Shown one piece after another: positions 16,777 through 26,947 of a stretch of 64,000 bases of DNA. The notes under the pieces are model-generated. The model saw only the letters and a program-made list of their open reading frames with translations. It was not told where the DNA came from and ran no database searches. Within the stretch, counting starts at the first letter, position 1. The number at the start of each line of letters is the position of its first letter. This DNA is from CAZMVY01 sp964617875 (GTDB taxonomy: Bacteria; Planctomycetota; Phycisphaerae; UBA1845; PWPN01), in assembly GCA_964617875.1 (NCBI GenBank), contig CAZUAI010000017.1:1-64000 (forward strand), written 5' to 3'. The translations under genes were made by a program, and so were the position numbers.

Positions 16777-17934
16777 ATGAAGTGGTGCATTGTTCTGACT
16801 GCGCTCCTGGGTGGGGTATGTCCGTGCGTCATGGCCGCCCCGAAGGACGCGCCCACGACAAAACCCGACGCCCCGGCCAGCGCCCCCTGCACACAGGCGG
16901 CCAACCCGGCGCGCGTGCTGGCGACGTTTGACGGGACGCCGATCACGCAGGGCGAGATCGATCGGATGATCCGGCCGCCGACCGCGGAGCCGGCGCCGGA
17001 GATCCCCGAGGACGTGATGCAGCAGCAGCGGCAGCAGGCGCTGACGTACGTGCTGCGGCAGAAGCTGTACGAGGCCTATGCCGCCGACCACCCGGGGCTG
17101 GTCACAGCCGCGGACATCGATGCGGTCGTCAAGCAGTACGAGGATCGGTTCGCGCAGTCGGGGCGCTCGCTGGACGACATGCTGAAGCAGCGGGGAATGA
17201 CGCGGGACGACTTCAAGAAGTGGGCGACGGTCAACGTGGTCGGTCAGAAGTTCATGGAGAAGGGCAAGGACGAGAAAGCAATCGCGGACTTCTACGAGAA
17301 GAACAAGGCAAGCTTCGACGGCACCAAGGTGACGGCAAAGCACATTCTCATCCTCGTGGACGAGTATCTGGGCAAACCTGAGGACTGGGAAAAGGCCAAG
17401 GCGAAGCTGATCGAGATCAAGAAGGACATCGCGAACGGCAAGATGACGTTTGACGAGGCCGTCGAGAAGTACAGCGAGGACCCCGGCAAGGTGCGCGGAC
17501 CGACACTGCCGCCGTTCCAGCGGTACGGCATGATGGTGGAGCCGTTTGCGGCGGCCGCGTTCGCAACAAAGGTCGGCGAGATCAGCGACCCGGTGAAGAC
17601 GAACTACGGGTATCACCTGATTCAGGTCGTCTCGCGCGACCCCGGCGAGCCGACGACCCCGGAGCAGGCGAAAGAGACCGTCGGGCAGATCCTGGTGGGT
17701 TCGGCGCACGAGACTCTCGCGAAGGAAACACGAGACAAGCACCCGATCAAGGTGTTCCTGGACTACGTGAAGCCGCCGCAGCGCCGACCGCCGGCGCCGT
17801 CGACGAGAAACGCCGCAACCCGGCCCACGGCAACGCGCCCCGCGAAGCGGCCGCCGTCCGTGCAAGACTCGCCGAAGCCGGCGGAGAATGCCAGACCGCC
17901 GGAGGGCGTTCCGACCGCCCCGCCGCAGCCGTAA
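16777..17934 (+). CDS. Exported parvulin-type peptidyl-prolyl isomerase
   Basis: 385 residues from the ATG at 16777 with a GAGGAG site; an upstream in-frame ATG is less likely because this one heads a clear signal peptide (MKWCIVLTALLGGVCPCVMA). SurA_N-like helices (FDGTPITQGEIDRMI) precede a parvulin domain at about 190-300: VTAKHILILV, FDEAVEKYSEDP, VGEISDPVKTNYGYHLIQV. The tail is Pro/Ala-rich. It helps fold periplasmic or outer-membrane proteins. Confidence 0.88.
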   Translation: MKWCIVLTALLGGVCPCVMAAPKDAPTTKPDAPASAPCTQAANPARVLATFDGTPITQGEIDRMIRPPTAEPAPEIPEDVMQQQRQQALTYVLRQKLYEAYAADHPGLVTAADIDAVVKQYEDRFAQSGRSLDDMLKQRGMTRDDFKKWATVNVVGQKFMEKGKDEKAIADFYEKNKASFDGTKVTAKHILILVDEYLGKPEDWEKAKAKLIEIKKDIANGKMTFDEAVEKYSEDPGKVRGPTLPPFQRYGMMVEPFAAAAFATKVGEISDPVKTNYGYHLIQVVSRDPGEPTTPEQAKETVGQILVGSAHETLAKETRDKHPIKVFLDYVKPPQRRPPAPSTRNAATRPTATRPAKRPPSVQDSPKPAENARPPEGVPTAPPQP

Positions 17935-18044
17935 CCGCCGGCCAAAGCGAGAAGACGCAGGACGCGGAACCGACGGCCGAGTGCCGACGCCTCAGAATCG
18001 AACGCCGAGAGATTCCGGAGCAACCAGGCAACCGGTCACGGGGG

Positions 18045-18170
18045 GCATGGCCGGATGTGCCAAAGGGATCCGGGACCCTCGCCGTACAGGCAGAACATCG
18101 TGTTCACGGGAAGCGGACGCCCTGACGCGTTCGGCCCGGGGCACGAAAGGTTCGTGACCCCCTCCCTGCG
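18045..18170 (+). repeat. Copy A of a dispersed 125-bp repeat
   Basis: About 126 bp that aligns to the reverse complement of 50207-50332 over its whole length, at roughly 80% identity by eye. Shared blocks include GACAGGCAGAACA-type sequence (here TACAGGCAGAACA), GTGTTCACGGGAAG, GCCCGGGGC and TGACCCCCTCCCTGCG. It lies in the 435-bp gap between the parvulin and SerC-like genes, which has no supported gene. Confidence 0.7.
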
Positions 18171-18269
18171 TGCAGGAACGGCCATGCAACCACCGGTCAC
18201 CCCATGACCTGCCCCTCTCCCCTGAAGGGAGAAGGGGAATCAGGCAACGCAGAACGAACGAGGTAGATT

Positions 18270-18307
18270 GGCGAGCCCCCGCGAGCGCGCGGCGGCGGGG
18301 GCTCGCC
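18270..18307. terminator. Strong palindrome between convergent genes
   Basis: Perfect 13-bp arms, GGCGAGCCCCCGC and GCGGGGGCTCGCC, with a 12-nt loop, between convergent genes. It could terminate either strand but has only a short T run (GTGTTTT) nearby on the plus strand. A second, weaker hairpin (CCCCTCTCCC/AGGGAGAAGGGG) lies at about 18206-18234. Confidence 0.45.
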
Positions 18308-18369
18308 CACCGTGTTTTGGATGTGTCGGTTTCCCCGCTTCCCCGCTTTTCCTCTTGCGTCTCGGCCGC

Positions 18370-19536
<1,167 letters not shown>

Positions 19537-20101
19537 GATGGTACTCCTTCCGATAATCGTGGATGTACGCCCGGCCGGGCCGCCCCCGCTGCGGGAGCCG
19601 CCTGCCGTCACGAACCGGGCACGGTGCCTGAGTCAAACACTCTTTTAGAGGAAACCCGCTCGGGAATCAACAGGGTCGATAGGATCACAGAATCCGCCAC
19701 GGTTCGCCTTCCGGCGGACGACGTCGATTCTTCGCGGGCGTGACCGTATAATCCCCGGCAGGAAGCTGACGCCCGAGGCTGAATTCGCATCATGAGCCGG
19801 TGGCCGTCCACCCCCGGCACGATGCGTTCCTGCGGCCCTGTTGCGGATCGGCTGGATCGTCAGGCGACAGAGCGGTTCGCACGCGCTCGAACGACCCGGC
19901 CGGGCGGACGGCGTATTCGCGTTCCACGACGACGATGAAATCGGCCCGCGGATGCTTTCCCGGATCTCCAGGCACAACGGCCTTCGCCCGGATGACCTGT
20001 GAGGCCGGTGCCGGGCGAAGAGCAACCCGCAGTCAACAACCAAAGGCAAGCGCCTGCGATGGAACCGTGATGGCCGTGGCGATGCAAGAGGAGCATCACG
20101 C
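19537..20101. other. 565-bp intergenic region, nothing identified
   Basis: Between the divergent serC-like and aldo/keto reductase genes. Short frames exist on both strands but none has a good ribosome site together with recognisable protein features. No tRNA, terminator or clear promoter was found. Confidence 0.4.
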
Positions 20102-21082
20102 ATGAGATACCGCACATTCGGCCGGCTGGGGTGGCAGGTTTCGGAGATCGGGTTCGGGGCGTGGGCCATTGGCTCGCACTGGGGCACACAGAGCGACGAT
20201 GATTCGCTCAAGGCCCTGCATCGGGCGATCGACCTCGGGTGCAACTTCATCGACACGGCCCAGGCGTACGGCGACGGCCGCAGCGAACGGCTCATCGGCC
20301 AGGTGCTCCGCGAGCGCAGGGGCGAGCGGATCTACGTCGCGACGAAGATTCCGCCACAACGCCCCGGCCGCTGGCCGCCGAGCCCCTACGACCGCATCGA
20401 GGACCGCTTCCCCGAGGCCTACCTGCGCGAGCGGGTCGAGTTCAGCCTCCGCAACCTCGGGACCGACTGCCTCGACGTGGTGCAGCTCCACACCTGGACG
20501 CGGGCATGGAATCGCGCCCCGGCGGCACTCGACGTGCTTGATCGGCTCCGCCGCGAGGGCAAGCTGCACGGCATCGGCATCTCGACGCCCGAGCACGACC
20601 AGAACTCGCTCATCGACCTCATGCGGGCCGGCCGGCTCGACGCAGTCCAGGTGATCTACAACATCTTCGAGCAGGAGCCGCAGGCCGAGTTCTTCCCCGT
20701 TGCCGTCGAACACCACGTGGGCGTCATCGTCCGCGTGCCGTTCGACGAGAGCGCGTTGACGGGCAAGCTCACGGCCGGAACGACGTTCGAACCGGGCGAT
20801 TTCCGCAACAACTACTTCGCCGGCGACCGGCTTGAACGGACCGTCCGGCGCGTCGAGGACATCCGCAAGGCGATCGGCACGGCCGAGCCGGATCTCGCGA
20901 CGGCGGCACTCAAATTCGCGATGAAGCCCGCCGCCGTCGCGACGGTCATCCCGGGCATCCGCAACGTCCGCCAGGCGGAACGGAACTGCGGCGTCAGCGG
21001 CCAGCCGCCCATGAGCGACGAACTGGAACGTACGCTCCGCGAGCACGATTGGCTGCGGGCGTTCTGGTACGCCGGAAAGTGA
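20102..21082 (+). CDS. Aldo/keto reductase
   Basis: 326 residues, ATG preceded by GAGGAG. The (beta/alpha)8 reductase signatures are GCNFIDTAQAYGDGRSERLIG (catalytic Asp and Tyr), YVATKIPP (Lys) and VVQLHTW (His). Near the C-terminus, MKPAAVATVIPGIRN binds the NADP phosphate. It reduces a carbonyl using NADPH. The substrate is unknown and there is no operon partner. Confidence 0.9.
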   Translation: MRYRTFGRLGWQVSEIGFGAWAIGSHWGTQSDDDSLKALHRAIDLGCNFIDTAQAYGDGRSERLIGQVLRERRGERIYVATKIPPQRPGRWPPSPYDRIEDRFPEAYLRERVEFSLRNLGTDCLDVVQLHTWTRAWNRAPAALDVLDRLRREGKLHGIGISTPEHDQNSLIDLMRAGRLDAVQVIYNIFEQEPQAEFFPVAVEHHVGVIVRVPFDESALTGKLTAGTTFEPGDFRNNYFAGDRLERTVRRVEDIRKAIGTAEPDLATAALKFAMKPAAVATVIPGIRNVRQAERNCGVSGQPPMSDELERTLREHDWLRAFWYAGK

Positions 21083-21205
21083 CCTTGACCCCCGCAGTGC
21101 CGCGCGGGAGAATGAATCTTGCGGGTCGCCGTGAGCCCTGTCCGGGAGTTCGGGACTCCGAGCCCACGTTGACCGTGTCCGGCGAGGGGCAAGGTTCTGC
21201 ACAAC

Positions 21206-21796
21206 ATGGACGCACCCACGACAACAACATTGCTGGAGGGTCTGCGCCGGCCCGATGACCGCCATGCGTGGCTGCGCTTCGAGGAGCAGTTCGGACCGAT
21301 GATCGTGGGATTCGCACGACGGCTCGGGCTGGACGAGTGGGACGCCCAGGACGCCGCGCAGGAAACCATGTTGGCGTTCGTCGAGGCGTACCGCAACGGC
21401 CGGTACGACCGCGAGAAAGGGAGGCTCCGCAACTGGCTGTTCGGCATCGCGCACCGGAAGGTCAGCCGGATTCTGCAGCACAGGGCACAGGAAGCGGCCG
21501 TGACCGATCGACCGGCCGCGAGCGCCTCGCTGGGCCTCATCGCGTCGCCGGACGCGGCGGAGACCGTCTGGGAACGCGAGTGGCAGCGTGCGATTCTCCG
21601 CGCGTGCGTGGCGGAAGTCGCCCGGCAGGTGGAGCCCACCACGTTCGCGGCGTTCGAACTCTGCGTCATCCAGGAGCACCCCACGGAAAAGGTCGCCGAG
21701 CAACTGGGGCTCACGACCAACGCCGTCTACATCGCGAAGAACCGCGTCATGACACGAATCCGGGAGGCCCGGCGCCGCATCGAAGAGACCTGCTGA
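21206..21796 (+). CDS. ECF-type RNA polymerase sigma factor
   Basis: 196 residues. Region 2 contains FGPMIVGFARRLGLDEWDAQDAAQETMLAFVEAYRN and GRLRNWLFGIAHRKV. Region 4 is a C-terminal HTH (PTEKVAEQLGLTTNAVYIAKNRVMTRIREA). It ends 12 bp before a kinase gene whose own N-terminus carries an anti-sigma-like zinc finger, the arrangement of planctomycete ECF/Ser-Thr-kinase pairs. The kinase probably controls this factor. Confidence 0.92.
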   Translation: MDAPTTTTLLEGLRRPDDRHAWLRFEEQFGPMIVGFARRLGLDEWDAQDAAQETMLAFVEAYRNGRYDREKGRLRNWLFGIAHRKVSRILQHRAQEAAVTDRPAASASLGLIASPDAAETVWEREWQRAILRACVAEVARQVEPTTFAAFELCVIQEHPTEKVAEQLGLTTNAVYIAKNRVMTRIREARRRIEETC

Positions 21797-21808
21797 GGCG
21801 GTTCCACG

Positions 21809-24800
21809 ATGTCCGTCCATCCGATCATCGCGCAGCTCGAACTCCTGGCCGCAGGCGAACTGGACGACGCCGAGGCCACACGCACGCGAACGCACCTGGC
21901 CTCCTGCGAGGATTGCCGCCAGCGCTTCGAGGAGTGCGTCGCCAACCGATCCATCGCCGGCGAGATCCGGGACGCGATGACGGGCGGCAAGACATCCGCA
22001 TCGCCGCGCGAGCCGCGCACGTCACCGGGAACTCCGGCCGGCGACGCACCCGCCGCGCCCGATCCGTTCCCCGGCTACGAGATACTCGGCGAGATCCATC
22101 GCGGCGGACAGGGCGTCGTCTACGAGGCCATCCAGAAGGGCACGAAGCGGCGGGTCGCCATCAAGGTCATGCGCGAGGGACCGTTTGCCGGCCCGCGCGA
22201 CATGGTCCGCTTCGAGCGCGAGGTTGAGATCCTCGGCCAGCTCAACCACCCCAACATCGTGACGATCCACGCCAGCGGCACGGCCGCGGGCTGCTTCTAC
22301 TACGTCATGGACTACATCGCGGGCCGGTCGCTCGAGGCCTGGATGACCGCCGGGGGGCAATCCATCCGGCAGACGCTCCGCCTCTTCGCCCGGATCTGCG
22401 AGGCGATCAACGCCGCGCATCTGCAGGGCGTGCTCCACCGCGACCTCAAGCCGAGCAACATCCTCATCGACGCGAAGGACGAGCCGCACATCCTCGACTT
22501 TGGCCTGGCCAAGGTCGTGGCCGGAGACGCCGCCGACGACCACGGGATGGTCATGACGATCACGGGCCAGTTTCTCGGCAGCCTTCCGTGGGCCTCGCCC
22601 GAACAGGTCGAAGGCGTGCCGGGCACCATCGACGTGCGAACCGACGTCTATTCGCTCGGCGTGCTCCTCTACCGGGCGCTGGCGGGCCGGTTCCCGTACG
22701 ACGTCGTCGGCACGATGCGCAACATCATGGAGAGGATCCTGAACGCCCAGCCGGCACGCCCGAGCACATACCGCAGGGAAATCGACGACGAAATCGACAC
22801 GATCGTCCTCAAGTGCCTGGCCAAGGAACGCGAGCGGCGGTACCAGACGGCGGGCGAACTCGGCGGCGACATCCGCCGCTACCTTGCCGGCGAGCCGATC
22901 GAGGCCAAGCGCGACAGCGGGCTGTACGTGTTGAAGAAGACGCTGCGGCGGTATCGCGTGCCGGCTGCCGTGGCCGCGGGGATTTTCGTCGTCATCGTGC
23001 TGGCGCTGGCGGTATCGGCCACGTCGTGGCGACGTGCCGCCCGCGACCGCGACGCCGCGCGGCAGGCGGAGTCCCTGGCCGTGCAGAGAGGCCACGAGGC
23101 CGAGCAGGCCCGCCGCCTCGCCGAGGATGAGCGGCGGCGCGCCGACGAGCGCGCCGACTGGGCGCGCCGCATGTTGTATGCCAACCAGATCGCCGCCGTC
23201 GAGCGGGCCCACAGCGCCGATGCCGGCCAGATGAAGGCATTGCTGGATCAATGCGCCACCGACCTGCGCGGGTGGGAATGGTACCGGCTGCGGTGGCTTT
23301 CCGACCGCAGCCGGCAAACGCTGACCGGGCACGACGGAGCCGTCAGCGGCGTCGCATGGGACCGCGACGGAACGCGGATCGCCTCCGGGAGCCACGACAA
23401 GACAGTCAGGGTCTGGGACGCCGCGACGGGCAGGGAGATCCTCACATTGCGCGGCCACACGAACTCCGTACGCGCCGTAGCGTTCAGCCCGGACGGGAAA
23501 CACATCGCCTCATCCTCGGACGACAAGACGGCCAGAATCTGGGACGCCGCCACCGGCCGGGAGGTTCTCGCCTTCCGCGGACACGCAAGCCGGATTCCAG
23601 CCGTCTGCTTCAGCCCGGATGGCACGCGAGTCGCCTCAGCCAGCGCGGACAGGACGCTGCGCGTATGGGACTCCGCGACCGGCGAGGAAAAGCTGGTGCT
23701 CCGCGGACATACCAACTCCGTGTGGTGTGCGGCCTTCAGCCCGAACGGCAGACAAATCGCGTCGGGAGGCGCGGACGCGACGCTCCGGCTCTGGGATGTG
23801 GAGTCGGGCGCAGTCCTCCGGACCTTTCGCGGCCATGAACGCGCCGTGTGGACCGTGGCGTTCAGCCCCGACGGGGCGCGGCTCGCCTCAGGGAGCATCG
23901 ACGCCACGGTTCGGCTGTGGAACACCAACGAAGACGACGAGCCCAGGACGCTTCGGGGGCACGGCGGCGCCGTGGCAACCGTAGCCTTCAGCCCGAATGG
24001 CAAGCACGTCGCTTCGGCGGGCTGGGACGCCAGGCTGAAGATATGGGACACGTCAAGGGGCGCCGAGGTGTTGACCCTTTGCGGGCACGAAGATCTGGTA
24101 TGGGCCGTGGCCTTCTCGCCGGACGGGCAACATCTCGCGTCGGGGGCGAAAGACAAGACGCTCCGGATCTGGGACGTGGCGGCGACGACGCAGGAAGTCG
24201 TCGCACAGAAACCGGGCGACGACGACCCCGGGGAGCCGGTCGGCACCGAAAGCGAAGACGCCGCCGGGAGTGCCGGCGGACGGACGACGAAGAAGCGGGA
24301 CGGCCCGGCAAGCGCCGCGGCACCGGCCGCCAGCCAGCGCGCCGGCACGTACGACTGCATCGCAATCAGCCCGAGTGCAGAACTCGTCGCGGCGGCAACC
24401 GTCGAGGAATCGATCGAGATCCGCAGTGTCGCAACGGGAGAAACGACGCTGAAGTGGGCGAGCGACCGGAGCCGCCTTACGGTGATTGCGTTCAGCCCGG
24501 AAGAGAAGAAAGCCGCATTCGGACACACCGATGGAGAGGTCCGAATCTGGGACATCGCCGCGAACAAGGAGCTTCTCCGGACCACCGCTCACCAGGGCCG
24601 AATCTCCGCTCTGGCCTTCAGCCCGGACGGCAAACGCATCGCGTCCACCGGTGCCGACAAGGTCGTCCACGTCTGGGACGCCTCGACCGGCGCGGCGGGG
24701 CTCAGCCTCCGCAGCCACGAAGCCGCGGTGTACGCCGTCGCCCTCAGTCCCGACGGCAGGCGCATCGCCTCCGGCGACCGCAACGGCGTTCTCATCCTCT

Positions 24801-25243
24801 GGGATGCGGCAACGGGCCGCGAACTCGCTGTCCTCAAGGGGGACACGGCACCAATTGTCGCCATCGCGTTCAGCCCGGACGGAACACTGGTCGCCGCCGG
24901 CAACGACGGCAAGAAGAGCAGGCTCTGGGATACGACGACCGGCCGGGAACGGTTCAGCCTGTGCGGTCACGCATCCACGGTCTTCGCGATTGTGTTCAGT
25001 CCGGACGGGCGGCGACTCGTCTCCGGCGGCACGGACAACAAGCTGAAGATATGGGACGCGGTAACAGGCGAGCCGCTGCTCACGCTCTATGGCCACTCTC
25101 GCCCCATCCTTGGCGCAGCATTCAGCCGCGACGGAAGGCGGCTTGTGTCCGTCAGCACCGATCGCGTCATCCGCATCTGGCATACCCGCGGGCAACCGGA
25201 AGGGTCCGACGAACCGCAGACGGCGACTTCAAGACTCCCCTGA
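21809..25243 (+). CDS. Membrane Ser/Thr protein kinase with zinc-finger N-terminus and 14 WD40 repeats
   Basis: 1144 residues. Residues 1-60 hold an anti-sigma-type zinc finger (HLASCEDCRQRFEEC). The kinase runs from about 90 to 360: IHRGGQGVVYEA, VAIKVM, LHRDLKPSNILID and ILDFGLAKV, with all catalytic residues present. A transmembrane helix (AAVAAGIFVVIVLALAVSA) is at about 391-410, then an Arg/Glu-rich coiled coil. The outer part carries 14 WD40 repeats in two sets of seven, separated by an acidic Ala/Gly linker, suggesting two seven-bladed propellers as an external sensor. It likely signals to the adjacent sigma factor. The end overlaps the convergent sugar-porter gene by 15 bp. Confidence 0.95.
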   Translation: MSVHPIIAQLELLAAGELDDAEATRTRTHLASCEDCRQRFEECVANRSIAGEIRDAMTGGKTSASPREPRTSPGTPAGDAPAAPDPFPGYEILGEIHRGGQGVVYEAIQKGTKRRVAIKVMREGPFAGPRDMVRFEREVEILGQLNHPNIVTIHASGTAAGCFYYVMDYIAGRSLEAWMTAGGQSIRQTLRLFARICEAINAAHLQGVLHRDLKPSNILIDAKDEPHILDFGLAKVVAGDAADDHGMVMTITGQFLGSLPWASPEQVEGVPGTIDVRTDVYSLGVLLYRALAGRFPYDVVGTMRNIMERILNAQPARPSTYRREIDDEIDTIVLKCLAKERERRYQTAGELGGDIRRYLAGEPIEAKRDSGLYVLKKTLRRYRVPAAVAAGIFVVIVLALAVSATSWRRAARDRDAARQAESLAVQRGHEAEQARRLAEDERRRADERADWARRMLYANQIAAVERAHSADAGQMKALLDQCATDLRGWEWYRLRWLSDRSRQTLTGHDGAVSGVAWDRDGTRIASGSHDKTVRVWDAATGREILTLRGHTNSVRAVAFSPDGKHIASSSDDKTARIWDAATGREVLAFRGHASRIPAVCFSPDGTRVASASADRTLRVWDSATGEEKLVLRGHTNSVWCAAFSPNGRQIASGGADATLRLWDVESGAVLRTFRGHERAVWTVAFSPDGARLASGSIDATVRLWNTNEDDEPRTLRGHGGAVATVAFSPNGKHVASAGWDARLKIWDTSRGAEVLTLCGHEDLVWAVAFSPDGQHLASGAKDKTLRIWDVAATTQEVVAQKPGDDDPGEPVGTESEDAAGSAGGRTTKKRDGPASAAAPAASQRAGTYDCIAISPSAELVAAATVEESIEIRSVATGETTLKWASDRSRLTVIAFSPEEKKAAFGHTDGEVRIWDIAANKELLRTTAHQGRISALAFSPDGKRIASTGADKVVHVWDASTGAAGLSLRSHEAAVYAVALSPDGRRIASGDRNGVLILWDAATGRELAVLKGDTAPIVAIAFSPDGTLVAAGNDGKKSRLWDTTTGRERFSLCGHASTVFAIVFSPDGRRLVSGGTDNKLKIWDAVTGEPLLTLYGHSRPILGAAFSRDGRRLVSVSTDRVIRIWHTRGQPEGSDEPQTATSRLP

Positions 25244-26608
25244 CGCGGACCGCCCCCACTGGCGCTCGATCTCCTCCAGCGTTTTGCCCTTCGTTTCCGG
25301 CACGGCCCACGCCACAAAGAGGAACGATACGACGCACATCACGGCGTAGATCAGGAACGTGTAGCCGCCAAGCTTATCGAGGATGTACGGGAAGAACTGC
25401 GACACAAGGAAGCACGAAATCCACAGGAGGACCGTCGCCACGGACATCGCGCGCCCGCGGATCCGCGTCGGGAAGATCTCCGCGATGACCACCCACACCA
25501 CCGGCCCCAGCGCCACCGCAAAGGACGCGACATACGCCAGCGCGGCGATCAGCACCCACGGGCCGTGAAGGATCTCGATCGACACCGTCAGCAGCACGAG
25601 CGACAACCCCATCCCCGCCGACCCCAACAACAGAAGCGGCTTGCGGCCCACCCGGTCCACGACCCAGATGGCAACCACCGTCAGAGCCATGTTCACCACG
25701 CCGATCAGGACGTTCTGGCCGAGCGCGGCCATCGTGCCGAGGCCCGCCTTCTTGAAGATCTCCGGCCCGTAGTAGAGGACCGTGTTGATTCCCGTGACCT
25801 GCTGAAGGACCGCCAGCCCCACGCCGATCAGCAGCGCGACCCGCATGCCCGGCAAGAAGAGCTGCGAGATGGAACCGCCCTCGTGTGCGATGGCGTCCTG
25901 GATCTCCGCGATCTCCACCGCCGCATGCTGTTGCCCCCCGAGCCGGGCGAGGATGGTCCGGGCACGATCAACCTGCCCCTGCTTGACCAACCACCGCGGG
26001 CTTTCCGGGACCAGGCACAACAGGATCAGAAACGCGATCGCCGGAAACGCGCCGGACGCGAACATCCACCGCCAGCCGACCTGCTCATTCCACGCGTCAT
26101 CGCCCAGGCTCGCCACAAGGGCGTTCACGAAGTACACGATCATGATGCCGGAAACGATCGCGAACTGGTTCACCGACACCAGCCGCCCGCGGATCCGCGC
26201 CGGCGAGACCTCGGCGATGTACAGCGGCGACAGCATCGAGGCCATGCCGACCCCCACGCCGGTCAGGATCCGCGCCGCGACAAACTGGGTGAGCGTCCGC
26301 GGGACCGCCGCGCCCACGGCGGACACGGCAAACAACACCGCCGCCAGCAGCAGCGACTTCTTCCGGCCGAGCCGGTCGCTGAGCGTCCCCGCGATGCACG
26401 CCCCGATCATGCACCCGACCAGCGCGCACGAGGCCGCCCACCCCTTCCACAATTCGTCCAGCCCAAAGTGCTTCTGCAGGAACCCGATCGCGCCCGACAC
26501 CACCGCCGTGTCGTACCCGAACAGCAGGCCCCCCAGCGCCGCCACCAGCGCAAGGAGCCACACATAGGCCATGCTGCCCCTGTCGTCGCCGCGTCCCGTC
26601 GTCATCAT
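25229..26608 (-). CDS. MFS sugar porter (sugar:H+ symporter)
   Basis: 459 residues from the first of two ATGs at 26608, with about 12 transmembrane segments. Sugar-porter signatures: GGLLFGYDTAVVSGAI, DRLGRKK, PESPRWLVKQG, QQVTGINTVLYYGP, RVGRKPLL and the C-terminal PETKGKTLEEIE. It is similar in layout to XylE/GalP-type proton-coupled sugar importers. The substrate cannot be assigned. Confidence 0.9.
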   Translation of the reverse strand: MMTTGRGDDRGSMAYVWLLALVAALGGLLFGYDTAVVSGAIGFLQKHFGLDELWKGWAASCALVGCMIGACIAGTLSDRLGRKKSLLLAAVLFAVSAVGAAVPRTLTQFVAARILTGVGVGMASMLSPLYIAEVSPARIRGRLVSVNQFAIVSGIMIVYFVNALVASLGDDAWNEQVGWRWMFASGAFPAIAFLILLCLVPESPRWLVKQGQVDRARTILARLGGQQHAAVEIAEIQDAIAHEGGSISQLFLPGMRVALLIGVGLAVLQQVTGINTVLYYGPEIFKKAGLGTMAALGQNVLIGVVNMALTVVAIWVVDRVGRKPLLLLGSAGMGLSLVLLTVSIEILHGPWVLIAALAYVASFAVALGPVVWVVIAEIFPTRIRGRAMSVATVLLWISCFLVSQFFPYILDKLGGYTFLIYAVMCVVSFLFVAWAVPETKGKTLEEIERQWGRSASGES

Positions 26609-26725
26609 CAGCCGACCCTCGCGATATCGGAGACCACCGTACCCGCGCACCGGTCGTGCGCCCCGCTCATCCGTGCAGGCCCACACCGCCGCACGACCAA
26701 CGCCGTTCCCGGTCGGGCGGCCCTC

Positions 26726-26767
26726 TTGTGATGAAGGCCTCGTGCCTGCGTCCGCCCGCAGGCCGGA
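26726..26767 (+). repeat. Copy 1 of a 42-bp dispersed repeat
   Basis: TTGTGATGAAGGCCTCGTGC begins this copy. It matches 42401-42442 in 34 of 42 positions. It lies in the 339-bp gap between the sugar porter and the ADP-ribosylglycohydrolase, which otherwise has no supported feature. Confidence 0.6.
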
Positions 26768-26947
26768 CGCCTGCGCGTCAAGGCGCGCACGCGTGCCGCC
26801 GGAAACGGCACAAACCGCCCCTATCATCGCCGACAAGCGCGATACCGCAAACGCGCCGAAACGGCCAACCGGCAAGTCAGCCGCGAATTGCCTGACACAC
26901 GATCCCGCTGAAGGATATCTCGATGCTTGAGAGCGGCGTCGCGGCGG

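Noticed and set aside
19790..19975. 61-codon minus-strand frame between serC-like and aldo/keto reductase genes
   Set aside because: No convincing ribosome site, no recognisable family, and competing frames of similar quality on both strands.
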